In this document: positions 27,231 to 35,360 of the stretch, in pieces
Layout: every line of letters starts with the position of its first letter
Numbering within the stretch: position 1 is the first letter of the stretch
NCBI RefSeq assembly: GCF_002813135.1
Contig: NZ_PHTY01000001.1
Location: 925,501-989,500 of the forward strand
DNA: 64,000 nt
Direction: 5' to 3'
From: Ulvibacter sp. MAR_2010_11
GTDB lineage: Bacteria; Bacteroidota; Bacteroidia; Flavobacteriales; Flavobacteriaceae
The notes under the pieces: model-generated
Told to the model about the DNA's origin: nothing
The model's database searches: none
The model's input: the letters and a program-made list of their open reading frames with translations, nothing else
Translations under genes and position numbers: made by a program

Positions 27231-28434
27231 ATTCGGTAAATTCATCATACAAAAAGTGATTATATGGAAATCTGCTACTATGAATTTCCTTCACTTTCTC
27301 GTAGACTAACTTCCTGAATTCTTCAAAATTCTCTTTTTCTAAGGCTGAAATAAAAATGGCATCGCTCCCCATGGAATTCATCCAGGTGCGCTTCCAGTCT
27401 TCTAGGCTATAATGTGCTTTCGTTTTTTCGGTCACCAAATCATCTTCATCTATGGTTTCAGCTTCAAAGGCATCAATTTTATTAAAAACCATCACAGTTG
27501 GCTTATCTGCACTATCAATTTCGTCCAAAATTTTATTTACTGAAGCAATATGATCTTCAAAAGAAGGATGCGAAATATCTACTATATGCAGTAATAAATC
27601 GGCTTCCCGAACCTCATCTAAGGTTCCTTTAAAACTTTCAACCAATTGGGTGGGTAATTTCCTGATAAACCCTACGGTATCGGTAAGCAAGAAAGGCAGG
27701 TTGCCAATCACAACCTTTCTCACAGTAGTATCCAAGGTGGCAAAGAGCTTATTCTCGGCAAATACCTCACTTTTGCTTATCACATTCATGAGGGTTGACT
27801 TTCCAACGTTGGTATATCCTACCAGCGCAACTCTAACAAGGGACCCTCTATTGCCTCGTTGTACAGACATTTGTTTGTCTATGGATTTAATTTTCTTTTT
27901 CAATAATGCAATACGATCTCTAACAATACGCCGGTCGGTTTCAATTTCTGTCTCCCCCGGACCCCGCATTCCTATTCCTCCACGTTGTCTTTCAAGGTGA
28001 GTCCACATTCCTGCCAGACGTGGTAGTAAATATTCATATTGTGCCAATTCTACCTGTGTTCGTGCATAACTTGTTTGAGCACGTTGGGCAAATATGTCGA
28101 GGATTAAATTGGTGCGGTCTATTATTTTACAAAGCAATATCTTTTCAATATTTTTTTGTTGTGCAGGAGAAAGCTCGTCATCGAAAATAGCAACGCCAAT
28201 ATCGTTTTCTTCCACAAAAACGCGTACTTCTTCCAACTTCCCGGTTCCAATAAAAGTTTTGGGATTGGGCATTTCCATTTTCTGAACAAAACGCTTCAAG
28301 ACTTCTCCTCCGGCTGTATACGCCAAAAATTCCAGTTCATCTAAATATTCCTGAGACTTGACTTCATCCTGTTGTTGTGTAATAAGACCAATAAGTATGA
28401 CCTTTTCGTAATCTATTTCGTTTTTCTCGAGCAT
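27229..28434 (-). CDS. hflX: GTPase HflX
   Basis: 401 residues. HflX is a ribosome-associated GTPase that splits stalled or hibernating ribosomes. The glycine-rich linker QRGGIGMRGPGETEIETDRR precedes the G domain: G1 GYTNVGKST (about 203-211), G3 DTVGFI, G4 FNKID. The N-terminal HflX domain is complete. A TACATTTG box lies 18 bp upstream on the minus strand. Confidence 0.96.
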   Translation of the reverse strand: MLEKNEIDYEKVILIGLITQQQDEVKSQEYLDELEFLAYTAGGEVLKRFVQKMEMPNPKTFIGTGKLEEVRVFVEENDIGVAIFDDELSPAQQKNIEKILLCKIIDRTNLILDIFAQRAQTSYARTQVELAQYEYLLPRLAGMWTHLERQRGGIGMRGPGETEIETDRRIVRDRIALLKKKIKSIDKQMSVQRGNRGSLVRVALVGYTNVGKSTLMNVISKSEVFAENKLFATLDTTVRKVVIGNLPFLLTDTVGFIRKLPTQLVESFKGTLDEVREADLLLHIVDISHPSFEDHIASVNKILDEIDSADKPTVMVFNKIDAFEAETIDEDDLVTEKTKAHYSLEDWKRTWMNSMGSDAIFISALEKENFEEFRKLVYEKVKEIHSSRFPYNHFLYDEFTE

Positions 28435-28451
28435 ATACTAAATATCTTTCA

Positions 28452-28459
28452 CAAATGTA
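28452..28459 (-). promoter_or_regulatory. hflX promoter -7 box
   Basis: TACATTTG on the minus strand matches TAnnTTTG exactly, 18 bp before the hflX ATG. The upstream element is not clear. Confidence 0.45.
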
Positions 28460-28912
28460 CAAAACACATTGCAAGGGTTTTTTGTATTTTAGAAGCAATT
28501 AACAGACAATGCATGCAGGATGCTTCAGAACAAAGCAACCGTTATACTATTGCTCTTTAACATCCGGAAAATCTATTCGACACATTCAAGCCCGCATCGA
28601 CATTGGGTGACGATGCTCGCAGAAAAAGAATTAAAAATTCAACCCAAACAGTTTTTTTCACTCCAAAATATCTAACACACTATGACGGTAAGATTCAAGG
28701 TAATCCTTTTAGAACTTTCGCATGACATAAATATTTTGGAGGAATTAATGATTATTTTCCCGTATACAACACATTTCCAGCGGATAAGAAGCGCCAAAAA
28801 ATAACAATTTAATAAGGTGTTTTTTTTAAGGGTGTGAGTTTTTTTCTTACAAATTTTGACAGAAGAAATTTATTTGTATACATTAGCTACCCTATCAACC
28901 AATTTTATTTTT
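28460..28912. other. Intergenic region without recognised gene
   Basis: About 450 bp between the divergent hflX and the T9SS type B adhesin gene. Neither strand has a convincing coding frame. Near 28860 the plus strand has AT-rich sequence that could hold the adhesin promoter. No RNA gene or repeat was recognised. Confidence 0.6.
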
Positions 28913-31204
28913 ATGAATCATTTTTACTCCTCAAAATTTTCAGCCTTATGGGTTGGAAAAACCTCACTTTTAGGCAGTACTAAAAAATTATTGATCCCCA
29001 CTGTCTTTCTGATCTTTTTAACTTTGCCCACTATGGCGCAGGGACCCGGCTCTTTGTTTGTTGATGCCGGCCCGGATGTGACAATAGATTGTGATGGCAC
29101 GAACGGTTGCGCCGATATTACGGCCAGCTTTCTTTCAACCTATGAAACCAGTAGCTCAGTTTATACGGTAGAATCTATTCCGTATAATCCACCGTTTGCT
29201 TTTAATGGTTTGGCCAATCCTCTAAACCCGAATATCGACGATGCTTGGTCCGATGTGGATACGCTACCATTTGATTTTTGTTATTTCGGAAATTTAGAAC
29301 AGCAATTTCAGGTAGGCTCGAATGGTGTAATTCGTTTTGACGTCGATCCAAACGATACTTCCAATGGATGGTCTTTTACCGAGGATCTTCCTAATAACTC
29401 GAATCCAACTTTGGGGGAAGCAAATGTATTTACTCCCGGGCATGATATAGACCCATCTGTATCGAATACCGAGGAAATTGGCTACGAAGTCTTAGGAACT
29501 TATCCCAATCGGGTTTTGGTAGTATCCTATTTCGAAGTTCCAATGTTCTCAGGCACTTGTAATAGCCTATTGGCGACTCAAATGGTTGTGTTTTACGAAT
29601 TTTCCAATGTGATTGAGATTTATATTCAGGACAAACCTTCCTGTCCGTCATGGAATGACGGAAATGCCGCTTTGGGAATACAAAATAACGACGGGAACAT
29701 TGCCTATGTCCCTCCGGGAAGAAACACTTCCGATTCTCCATGGACAACCACAAACGAAGCATGGCGTTTTACTCCGGCTGGGGCTGAAACATTTAGTTTC
29801 GAATGGGTTGATGCCGGTGGAACTGTAATTGGAACCACGGCAACAATAAACGTGTGTCCAGACGGAAGCGAGGTATACACGGCCAGAGTAACTTATACCA
29901 ATGAGTGTAACGGGGATACCGTAGTATTACAAGATGATGTTACGGTGACTTCGGTGGCTAGCTACTCTGTCGATTTAGGTGCCGATCAGCAATTATGCGA
30001 TCAAGCCGACTATGAAATTACAGCAGCTATTGGTGGTGCCGATCCTGCAGATGCTACCTTTTTATGGAGCACCGGAGAAACTACTCAATCAATCACTGTT
30101 TCGCAATCCAACACCTACAGTGTGGAAGTTGAAATTGATGACTGTATTGTAAACCGGGATGTAACTATTGAATTCGGAGAAGATCCGTTAATTGAACTTG
30201 GTGATACCATAACTACCTGTTTCGAAGAAGTTGCTTTATTAGACGCTTCTCCTTCTAATTTCGATCCGGCATTAGCTACTTACCAATGGAGTTTAAACGG
30301 AAATGTATTGCCTGCTGAAACAAGCCCTACCTTATTGGTATCAGACTTCGGAGACTACAGTGTAGTTGTTACGTTTGGTTTTTGTAATAGTGTGGACACA
30401 GTTAGTGTAGTGCCAAACGAAATTGAAATGTCTTTGGGTGAAGATATTGAAACTTGTTTTGATGAAGCCCTTATCTTGGACGCCAGTCCGTCCAACTACG
30501 ACCCTGCCTTGGCAACCTATGAGTGGAGCATGAATGGAACTATCCTCCCATCAGAAACATCTCCAACATTGGAGGTTTTAGAAGAAGGTGTTTATAGCGT
30601 AGTAGTTTCAATAGGAATTTGCACCGCCGAAGATTCGGTTGTTGTTTCGCCTCGAGAAGACTTAGTGGTTTCTCTGGGGGAGGATTTTAAAACCTGCGCG
30701 AATGAAGTTCGTACCATTTCCGCCGCAACCGAAGAAACAGATGTGACCTATCAATGGTTAGTAAATGGAGATACACTCCCTGATGAAACAGGAAGTAGTA
30801 TAGATATTTCTTTCGCTTCGAATACGACAGGATCTCAAACTGTTACCGTAATCATCTCTTCCGGAAATTGTACCGGAGAAGATTCAGTTGACATTTCATT
30901 ATACAACATCGGGCAATGTCTAATTTCGGAAGGCCTTTCCCCTAATGGTGACGGAATGAACGATTGTCTCGACCTAGAATTTATATCCGATAGGAGTGGA
31001 TCTTTCTCTCTTGAGGTCTTTAACCGATATGGCGCCTCGGTGTTTAATCAAAGTGACTATCTGAACCAATGGTGCGGACAAGACAAAGACGCCGCCGACC
31101 TGCCTACAGGAACGTATTTCTATGTGATTAAATTCTCGAATCCTGATGTTGAATTTGGAGATCTAAAGACGGGATGGATTTATCTGAACAGAGAATCAAA
31201 TTAA
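28913..31204 (+). CDS. Large secreted adhesin-like protein with T9SS type B (gliding-associated) C-terminal domain
   Basis: 763 residues from the ATG at 28913; the upstream TTG is less likely. A hydrophobic segment ending in PTMAQ near residue 43 acts as an unusually long signal peptide. The middle holds three to four diverged repeats of about 75-80 residues with a LGEDI-x-TCF/CA start, DASPSN-x-DPALATY and YSVVVS-x-G-x-C, likely Ig-like. The last about 90 residues begin with SEGLSPNGDGMND and end with GTYFYVIKFSNP, the type B sorting domain. Such proteins usually need a PorP/SprF partner for export, and one is encoded next. Confidence 0.9.
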   Translation: MNHFYSSKFSALWVGKTSLLGSTKKLLIPTVFLIFLTLPTMAQGPGSLFVDAGPDVTIDCDGTNGCADITASFLSTYETSSSVYTVESIPYNPPFAFNGLANPLNPNIDDAWSDVDTLPFDFCYFGNLEQQFQVGSNGVIRFDVDPNDTSNGWSFTEDLPNNSNPTLGEANVFTPGHDIDPSVSNTEEIGYEVLGTYPNRVLVVSYFEVPMFSGTCNSLLATQMVVFYEFSNVIEIYIQDKPSCPSWNDGNAALGIQNNDGNIAYVPPGRNTSDSPWTTTNEAWRFTPAGAETFSFEWVDAGGTVIGTTATINVCPDGSEVYTARVTYTNECNGDTVVLQDDVTVTSVASYSVDLGADQQLCDQADYEITAAIGGADPADATFLWSTGETTQSITVSQSNTYSVEVEIDDCIVNRDVTIEFGEDPLIELGDTITTCFEEVALLDASPSNFDPALATYQWSLNGNVLPAETSPTLLVSDFGDYSVVVTFGFCNSVDTVSVVPNEIEMSLGEDIETCFDEALILDASPSNYDPALATYEWSMNGTILPSETSPTLEVLEEGVYSVVVSIGICTAEDSVVVSPREDLVVSLGEDFKTCANEVRTISAATEETDVTYQWLVNGDTLPDETGSSIDISFASNTTGSQTVTVIISSGNCTGEDSVDISLYNIGQCLISEGLSPNGDGMNDCLDLEFISDRSGSFSLEVFNRYGASVFNQSDYLNQWCGQDKDAADLPTGTYFYVIKFSNPDVEFGDLKTGWIYLNRESN

Positions 31205-31261
31205 GCTATGATACATGTCGATAGGATTTATTTTTATTTAACTAACCTAAACAACCTCATA

Positions 31262-32176
31262 ATGAAAAACGTTATCATACTAGTACTTTTGGTTTGCTTA
31301 TTGTGCCCTTCCCTTACTTCGGCGCAACAAGATCCTCAGTACACTCAATATATGTACAATATGAATGTGGTGAACCCGGCGTATGCGGGAGCCAAAGAAT
31401 TGCTGTCTGTCACAGCCTTGTATAGAAAACAGTGGTCGGGATTTGACGGTGCCCCCGAAACTATTACCTTTTCGGCTCATTCTCCCATAAGCGACAAGGT
31501 GGGTCTGGGACTTTCAGCTATAAAGGACGAATTGGGCCCCGTAAAGGAGACCAATGTATATGCAGATTTCTCTTATACCCTTCAAGTGGGTGAAAATTTA
31601 AAACTAGCACTGGGTCTAAAAGCCGGCGTTACCTTTCACGATGTAGGCCTTTTAGATTTAGAATTGCAAGATCCAAACGATCCGTTTTTTTCTCAAAACA
31701 TCAATAACACCTATCCCAATGTTGGTGCCGGCGCATTTTTCTATGGCGATAAATTCTATATAGGTGTATCGGTTCCCAATTTCTTGAATTCGGTGCATTT
31801 GGATGAGAACGGACTTAAATACGGAAGCGAGACCAATCACTATTTCGGAACCGCCGGATATGTGTTTCAGCTAAGTGAAAACACAAAGTTAAAACCCTCT
31901 GTAATGGTGAAATCGGCATTCGATGCGCCTCTTTCATACGATGTGAATCTCAATGCCTTATTCTACGAGAAATTTGAAATTGGAGCTTCTTACAGACTGG
32001 ACGATTCGTTTAGCGGACTGGTAGGCTTTCAAGCCACAGATAATATTCGAATTGGATATGCATACGATCATGTGGTATCCGATATCAATGTGGTGAGTGA
32101 TGCTTCTCACGAAATCATTCTGACCTTTGACATTGGTTTCTCCAAACGTGCACTACGCTCTCCAAGATACTTTTAA
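31262..32176 (+). CDS. PorP/SprF family type IX secretion-associated outer-membrane protein
   Basis: 304 residues from the ATG at 31262, giving a clean signal peptide (LVLLVCLLCPSLTSAQ). It has the family hallmark QDPQYTQYMYNMNVVNPAYAG directly after cleavage and a predicted 14-strand-type barrel ending in SKRALRSPRYF. In Flavobacterium, SprF is needed for surface delivery of the adhesin SprB. Here it most likely serves the upstream type B adhesin. Confidence 0.93.
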   Translation: MKNVIILVLLVCLLCPSLTSAQQDPQYTQYMYNMNVVNPAYAGAKELLSVTALYRKQWSGFDGAPETITFSAHSPISDKVGLGLSAIKDELGPVKETNVYADFSYTLQVGENLKLALGLKAGVTFHDVGLLDLELQDPNDPFFSQNINNTYPNVGAGAFFYGDKFYIGVSVPNFLNSVHLDENGLKYGSETNHYFGTAGYVFQLSENTKLKPSVMVKSAFDAPLSYDVNLNALFYEKFEIGASYRLDDSFSGLVGFQATDNIRIGYAYDHVVSDINVVSDASHEIILTFDIGFSKRALRSPRYF

Positions 32177-32199
32177 CAACAAATCTAATTTCATTGAAG

Positions 32200-34089
32200 A
32201 TGAAAAATATATACCTCATACTATTACTTTTTACATTCGGCGCTTTTCAGGTCGAAGCTCAAAATAATGACACGAAGAAGGCCGATCAATTATACGACAG
32301 ATTGTTGTATACCGATGCAGCCGAAGCTTATCAAAAATTGCTGAAAAACGGTAAAGGAAGTCGTTATGTTTTTGAACGCCTGGCAAATAGCTATTATTAT
32401 ATTAACGATACGAAAAAAGCCGAAACCTTTTACGGCAGAGTTGTAAAAGGGAAAAAAGTTGAAGCCGAAACCGTGTACAACTACGCTCAATCACTAAAAG
32501 CCAATGGAAAATTTAGTGACTACAATACCTATATGAAGCAATTCGCCGAAATGAAACCAAGTGATTCCAGAGCAATTGAATTCATGAAAAACCCCGATTA
32601 TCTCCCTACCATTATGGAAGAAAGGCCTCAATACGAAGCCAAGAACATGGAAGAAATAAATTCTACTTACTCCGAGTTTGGAGGAACTATGTTAGGGAAG
32701 GAATTCTATTTTTCTTCAGCAAGAAATACAACCCGTAAAAAACACGGCATGAATGAAGAACCCTTTTTGGACGTGTATAAAGCCACCGACGTGGGCGGTA
32801 CCATTAAAAATGCCGAATTAATTAAGGGAGATGTCAATACAAAATTTCACGAAGGGAATGTGGCCATTACTTCAGATGGAAAGCGCATGTATTTTGACCG
32901 AAACGATTATCACAAAGGCGATTACGATAAAAGTGCCGAAGGGATCAATCAGATAAATTTATACTACGCCGAAAATATAGACGGTGTTTGGAAAGACGTG
33001 CAATCGGTTGCCTTTAACAGCGATGAATATTCCACGGGACATCCGGCCCTAAGTCCCGATGAAAAGACCTTATATTTTGTGAGCGATATGCCCGGAGGAA
33101 AAGGCATGAGCGATATTTATAGTGTTTCCATTGCAACCGACGGAAGTTTGGGAAGCCCGGTACGCTTGAGCGATGCCATTAACACCGAAGGAAAAGAGGT
33201 CTTTCCATATGTAGACAACAGTGGAAATCTGTACTTTTCGAGTGATGGACATTTGGGCATTGGCGGACTAGATGTTTTTGTGGCAGATATTACCAAAAGC
33301 GGCTTTGCCGAACCCATAAACATGGGAAAAGGTGTGAACAGCTCTGAAGACGATTTCGCTTTTAAATACAACCCCGATACCAAGACAGGATATGTTTCAT
33401 CAAACAGATCGGGCGGAAAAGGAAGTGACGATATCTTTGCGATCAAAAAATTAGAATTTTGTGAAGTGATGTTGGATATGTTGGTCATCAATGAATATAC
33501 GCGTCAACCCATAGAAGGGGCTCGATTAGACCTGTACGATACTCTTGAAAACATCCTGGGAAGTAAGACCACCAACGCTGAGGGGAAATCTGTGCTAACA
33601 GCTGCCTGCGATAAATCGCACGTGGTACAGGCGGTAGCTCCCGGATATGAGAGCAATGCCTTGACCGTTGAGGCCGCTAACGATACCCGTATTTCAAATG
33701 TACTGGAACTAAGACCTATTGAAGCGATTATTGTGGATGATAAGATTCAACTCAACCCTATTCTTTTCGATTTGGACAAACACAATATTAAGCCGAAGGC
33801 TGCCTTCGAACTGGACAAATTGGTGAGTCTCATGAAGAAATATCCCAACTTAAAAATTGCGGTGGAAAGTCATACAGACAGCCGTGCGAGTGATGAATAC
33901 AACATGGATTTATCGGAAAGACGTGCACAATCGACCGTACAGTATGTAATCGCACAAGGAATCGATAAAAATCGCATTAGCGGAAAAGGATTTGGCGAGT
34001 CTAAACCGGCTGTTTCCTGTGGAGATAATTGTTCCGAAGAACAACATCAGAAGAACAGAAGGTCTGAGTTTTTGATCATAGAACGTTAA
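32200..34089 (+). CDS. OmpA-family protein with PD40 repeats (gliding-type peptidoglycan-binding partner)
   Basis: 629 residues from the ATG at 32200. After a signal peptide (LLLFTFGAFQVEAQ) comes a TPR-like region (about 25-130), PD40 propeller repeats (GHPALSPDEKTLYFVSDMPG, VFPYVDNSGNLYFSSDGHLG), a carboxypeptidase-regulatory-like fold around 430-500 and an OmpA C-terminal domain (ILFDLDKHNIKP, HTDSRASDEYN, LSERRAQS, NRRSEFLI). OmpA domains anchor to peptidoglycan. The trio adhesin-PorP/SprF-OmpA is a standard Bacteroidota module. Its 3' end overlaps by 4 bp the end of a gene remnant on the other strand. Confidence 0.92.
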   Translation: MKNIYLILLLFTFGAFQVEAQNNDTKKADQLYDRLLYTDAAEAYQKLLKNGKGSRYVFERLANSYYYINDTKKAETFYGRVVKGKKVEAETVYNYAQSLKANGKFSDYNTYMKQFAEMKPSDSRAIEFMKNPDYLPTIMEERPQYEAKNMEEINSTYSEFGGTMLGKEFYFSSARNTTRKKHGMNEEPFLDVYKATDVGGTIKNAELIKGDVNTKFHEGNVAITSDGKRMYFDRNDYHKGDYDKSAEGINQINLYYAENIDGVWKDVQSVAFNSDEYSTGHPALSPDEKTLYFVSDMPGGKGMSDIYSVSIATDGSLGSPVRLSDAINTEGKEVFPYVDNSGNLYFSSDGHLGIGGLDVFVADITKSGFAEPINMGKGVNSSEDDFAFKYNPDTKTGYVSSNRSGGKGSDDIFAIKKLEFCEVMLDMLVINEYTRQPIEGARLDLYDTLENILGSKTTNAEGKSVLTAACDKSHVVQAVAPGYESNALTVEAANDTRISNVLELRPIEAIIVDDKIQLNPILFDLDKHNIKPKAAFELDKLVSLMKKYPNLKIAVESHTDSRASDEYNMDLSERRAQSTVQYVIAQGIDKNRISGKGFGESKPAVSCGDNCSEEQHQKNRRSEFLIIER

Positions 34090-34181
34090 TAACTGATTTC
34101 AATATCATCTAACTCGTACGTACCGTCATTTTCGGGATTGCCGCTGCCTGTGTATTTCCAGGCTATGTAGCCTATTCTTGT
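34086..34181 (-). pseudogene. 3' remnant of a secreted-protein gene (choice-of-anchor J / DUF5689-like C-terminus)
   Basis: The minus strand reads RIGYIAWKYTGSGN, then PENDGTYELDDIEISY and a stop at 34086. This is typical of the end of an adhesin-type jelly-roll (choice-of-anchor J) domain, where an IAFKYTGS...TYELDDI ending is common in flavobacterial DUF5689/DUF5017-like proteins. The frame closes with a TAG about 40 bp further upstream and no body of such a gene is present; the homology stops where the accessory island begins. It is probably a gene beheaded by island insertion or deletion. Such genes often follow TonB-dependent receptor genes, and one lies beyond the island. Confidence 0.6.
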
Positions 34182-34190
34182 AACGTGTAG

Positions 34191-34361
34191 GGCTAACATT
34201 TCGGCGGACTGCTACTTTTGTGAGTGTGCTTCAGAAGCGGCTCACGGAGCTGCGAACGACTCGGAAGGACGAGCAAAAGTAGGTACGTGAATTTGTCGGA
34301 ACCTCTTTAGTTTATTAAATGTAGTAATTTCTAAATTATTGACTATCTAACCGCTGAATAT
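34191..34361. repeat. Structured element at the left edge of the accessory island
   Basis: The block from GGCTAACA (34191) contains a perfect 9-bp inverted pair CTACTTTTG (34212-34220) and CAAAAGTAG (34274-34282). Inside it is a nested hairpin, TGAG-TGT-GCTTC-A-GAAGC-GG-CTCA (34221-34244). It is much richer in G and C than the island genes. It differs in sequence from the two repeats further right but sits in the equivalent place, after the 3' end of the first cassette gene. I see no coding potential beyond chance. Confidence 0.55.
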
Positions 34362-35225
34362 TTAGCCTGTGTTAGCTTGCGTTAATTTTATTTTGAATCT
34401 AGTTTTATTCTCAGGAAATTCTTTTGTCATAAAGAAAATGGATTTATGTTTTTTAAAGTAATATTTACGAGTAGACATTAATTTTTTCTTAAAATCTTTA
34501 GAAAACTTCCTTTTATGACTACGATTTTGAATTGGAACTTCACTGTTAGTAATAATTTGTAATGTTCGTTGATTTAATGCGTCATGGGTAAATCTTTCTG
34601 ATATATATTTTTTATATATTTTCTGAAAAGTTTCTTCTGAATTTATAAATCGATAGTTTGAAGGCAAGGTCGGATTTGCTTTATGAAGCTTTTCTAAAGC
34701 ACTATTTAGGTTTAAGGAATCTAAAAATTCATTATAAAACTCGTTGTATCTTATTAAAATATCACTTTGTTGAATTTCTTCGAATGATCCTATAATTCCC
34801 CAAAATGGAGATGGCTTATAAATTTGTATTAGTTGCATTAGATATGCACCGTAACAAACAGCTAAAGTTATAAAAAGATGATTTCCGATTGCATTATTAA
34901 TTTTAACAAGTTGTTCGTACAAGTTATTCCATTCTATGATTTCACCTGAAGTTAATATTAATCCTTTTTTTAATTTGTCTCCGTGAATTTCAAAATGTAA
35001 CATTGGGAATATCTTCTCTACAGTACATTCTATAAAAATACGTTCGAATAATTGAAAAAAATCATTTTTGTTATGCACTTTGACCAATTCCGAACTGAGA
35101 TCCATCCGTTTAAATGATTTCCATCGGAGCAAATCATTATATAATAAAGAGCCAGTTAATTGATCCTCATTTTCATTTAGAGACTCAATAACATAGATTT
35201 TATTAAATGTAAATTTACGGGTCAA
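34362..35225 (-). CDS. Putative CHAT/caspase-like cysteine protease domain protein
   Basis: 287 residues from a TTG at 35225; an in-frame TAG lies just upstream and no ATG occurs before residue 41. Residues 72-150 read as a CHAT-type caspase-like core: MLHFEIHGDKLKKGLIL with H77 and H81, then HLFITLAVCYGAYL with C124, a likely His-Cys dyad, followed by a FWGIIGS strand. The C-terminal third is charged and lysine-rich. CHAT proteases are frequent effectors in anti-phage systems; that role here is inferred from the fold guess and the neighbours. The gene is AT-rich compared with the flanking chromosome. Confidence 0.65.
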   Translation of the reverse strand: MTRKFTFNKIYVIESLNENEDQLTGSLLYNDLLRWKSFKRMDLSSELVKVHNKNDFFQLFERIFIECTVEKIFPMLHFEIHGDKLKKGLILTSGEIIEWNNLYEQLVKINNAIGNHLFITLAVCYGAYLMQLIQIYKPSPFWGIIGSFEEIQQSDILIRYNEFYNEFLDSLNLNSALEKLHKANPTLPSNYRFINSEETFQKIYKKYISERFTHDALNQRTLQIITNSEVPIQNRSHKRKFSKDFKKKLMSTRKYYFKKHKSIFFMTKEFPENKTRFKIKLTQANTG

Positions 35226-35242
35226 ATTAAATGCAGGCTAAC
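34371..35242 (-). mobile_element. Putative gene cassette 1 with its own inverted ends
   Basis: Left end GTTAGCTTGCGTTAATTT (from 34371) and the reverse complement of the right end (35242 back), GTTAGCCTGCATTTAATTT, match at nearly all positions. They enclose only the CHAT-like gene, whose last codons lie within the left end. The same pattern with different sequence encloses each of the next two genes. Confidence 0.5.
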
Positions 35243-35360
35243 GTTTGTGTATAATATTAGTTGTGTGTTTAAGCACCTAATTTAGCAAATACAAACCAAA
35301 CAGAAAATCCGCGAGGATTTTCGTAAGTAGGCTAGAACTAGCAATTAATTTTATGGTGTT
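35240..35360. repeat. Conserved structured intergenic repeat, copy B
   Basis: Lies between cassettes 1 and 2, bounded by AAC (35240-35242) and GTT (35358-35360). It shares with copy C the blocks GTGTTTAAGCAC, AAACCAAA and an identical stretch of more than 20 bp around the hairpin GAAAATCC-GCGA-GGATTTTC (35303-35322), then GTAAGTAGGC and ATTAATT. The outer arms 35251-35263 and 35342-35354 pair with one mismatch. Divergent bases mostly keep the pairing. Confidence 0.8.

Noticed and set aside
28372-28560. Short plus-strand frame upstream of hflX
   Set aside because: It overlaps the hflX start on the other strand and shows no domain or conserved pattern.
28460-28912. Possible tRNA or riboswitch in the hflX-adhesin gap
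   Set aside because: No cloverleaf, T-loop consensus or known riboswitch core could be found by eye.
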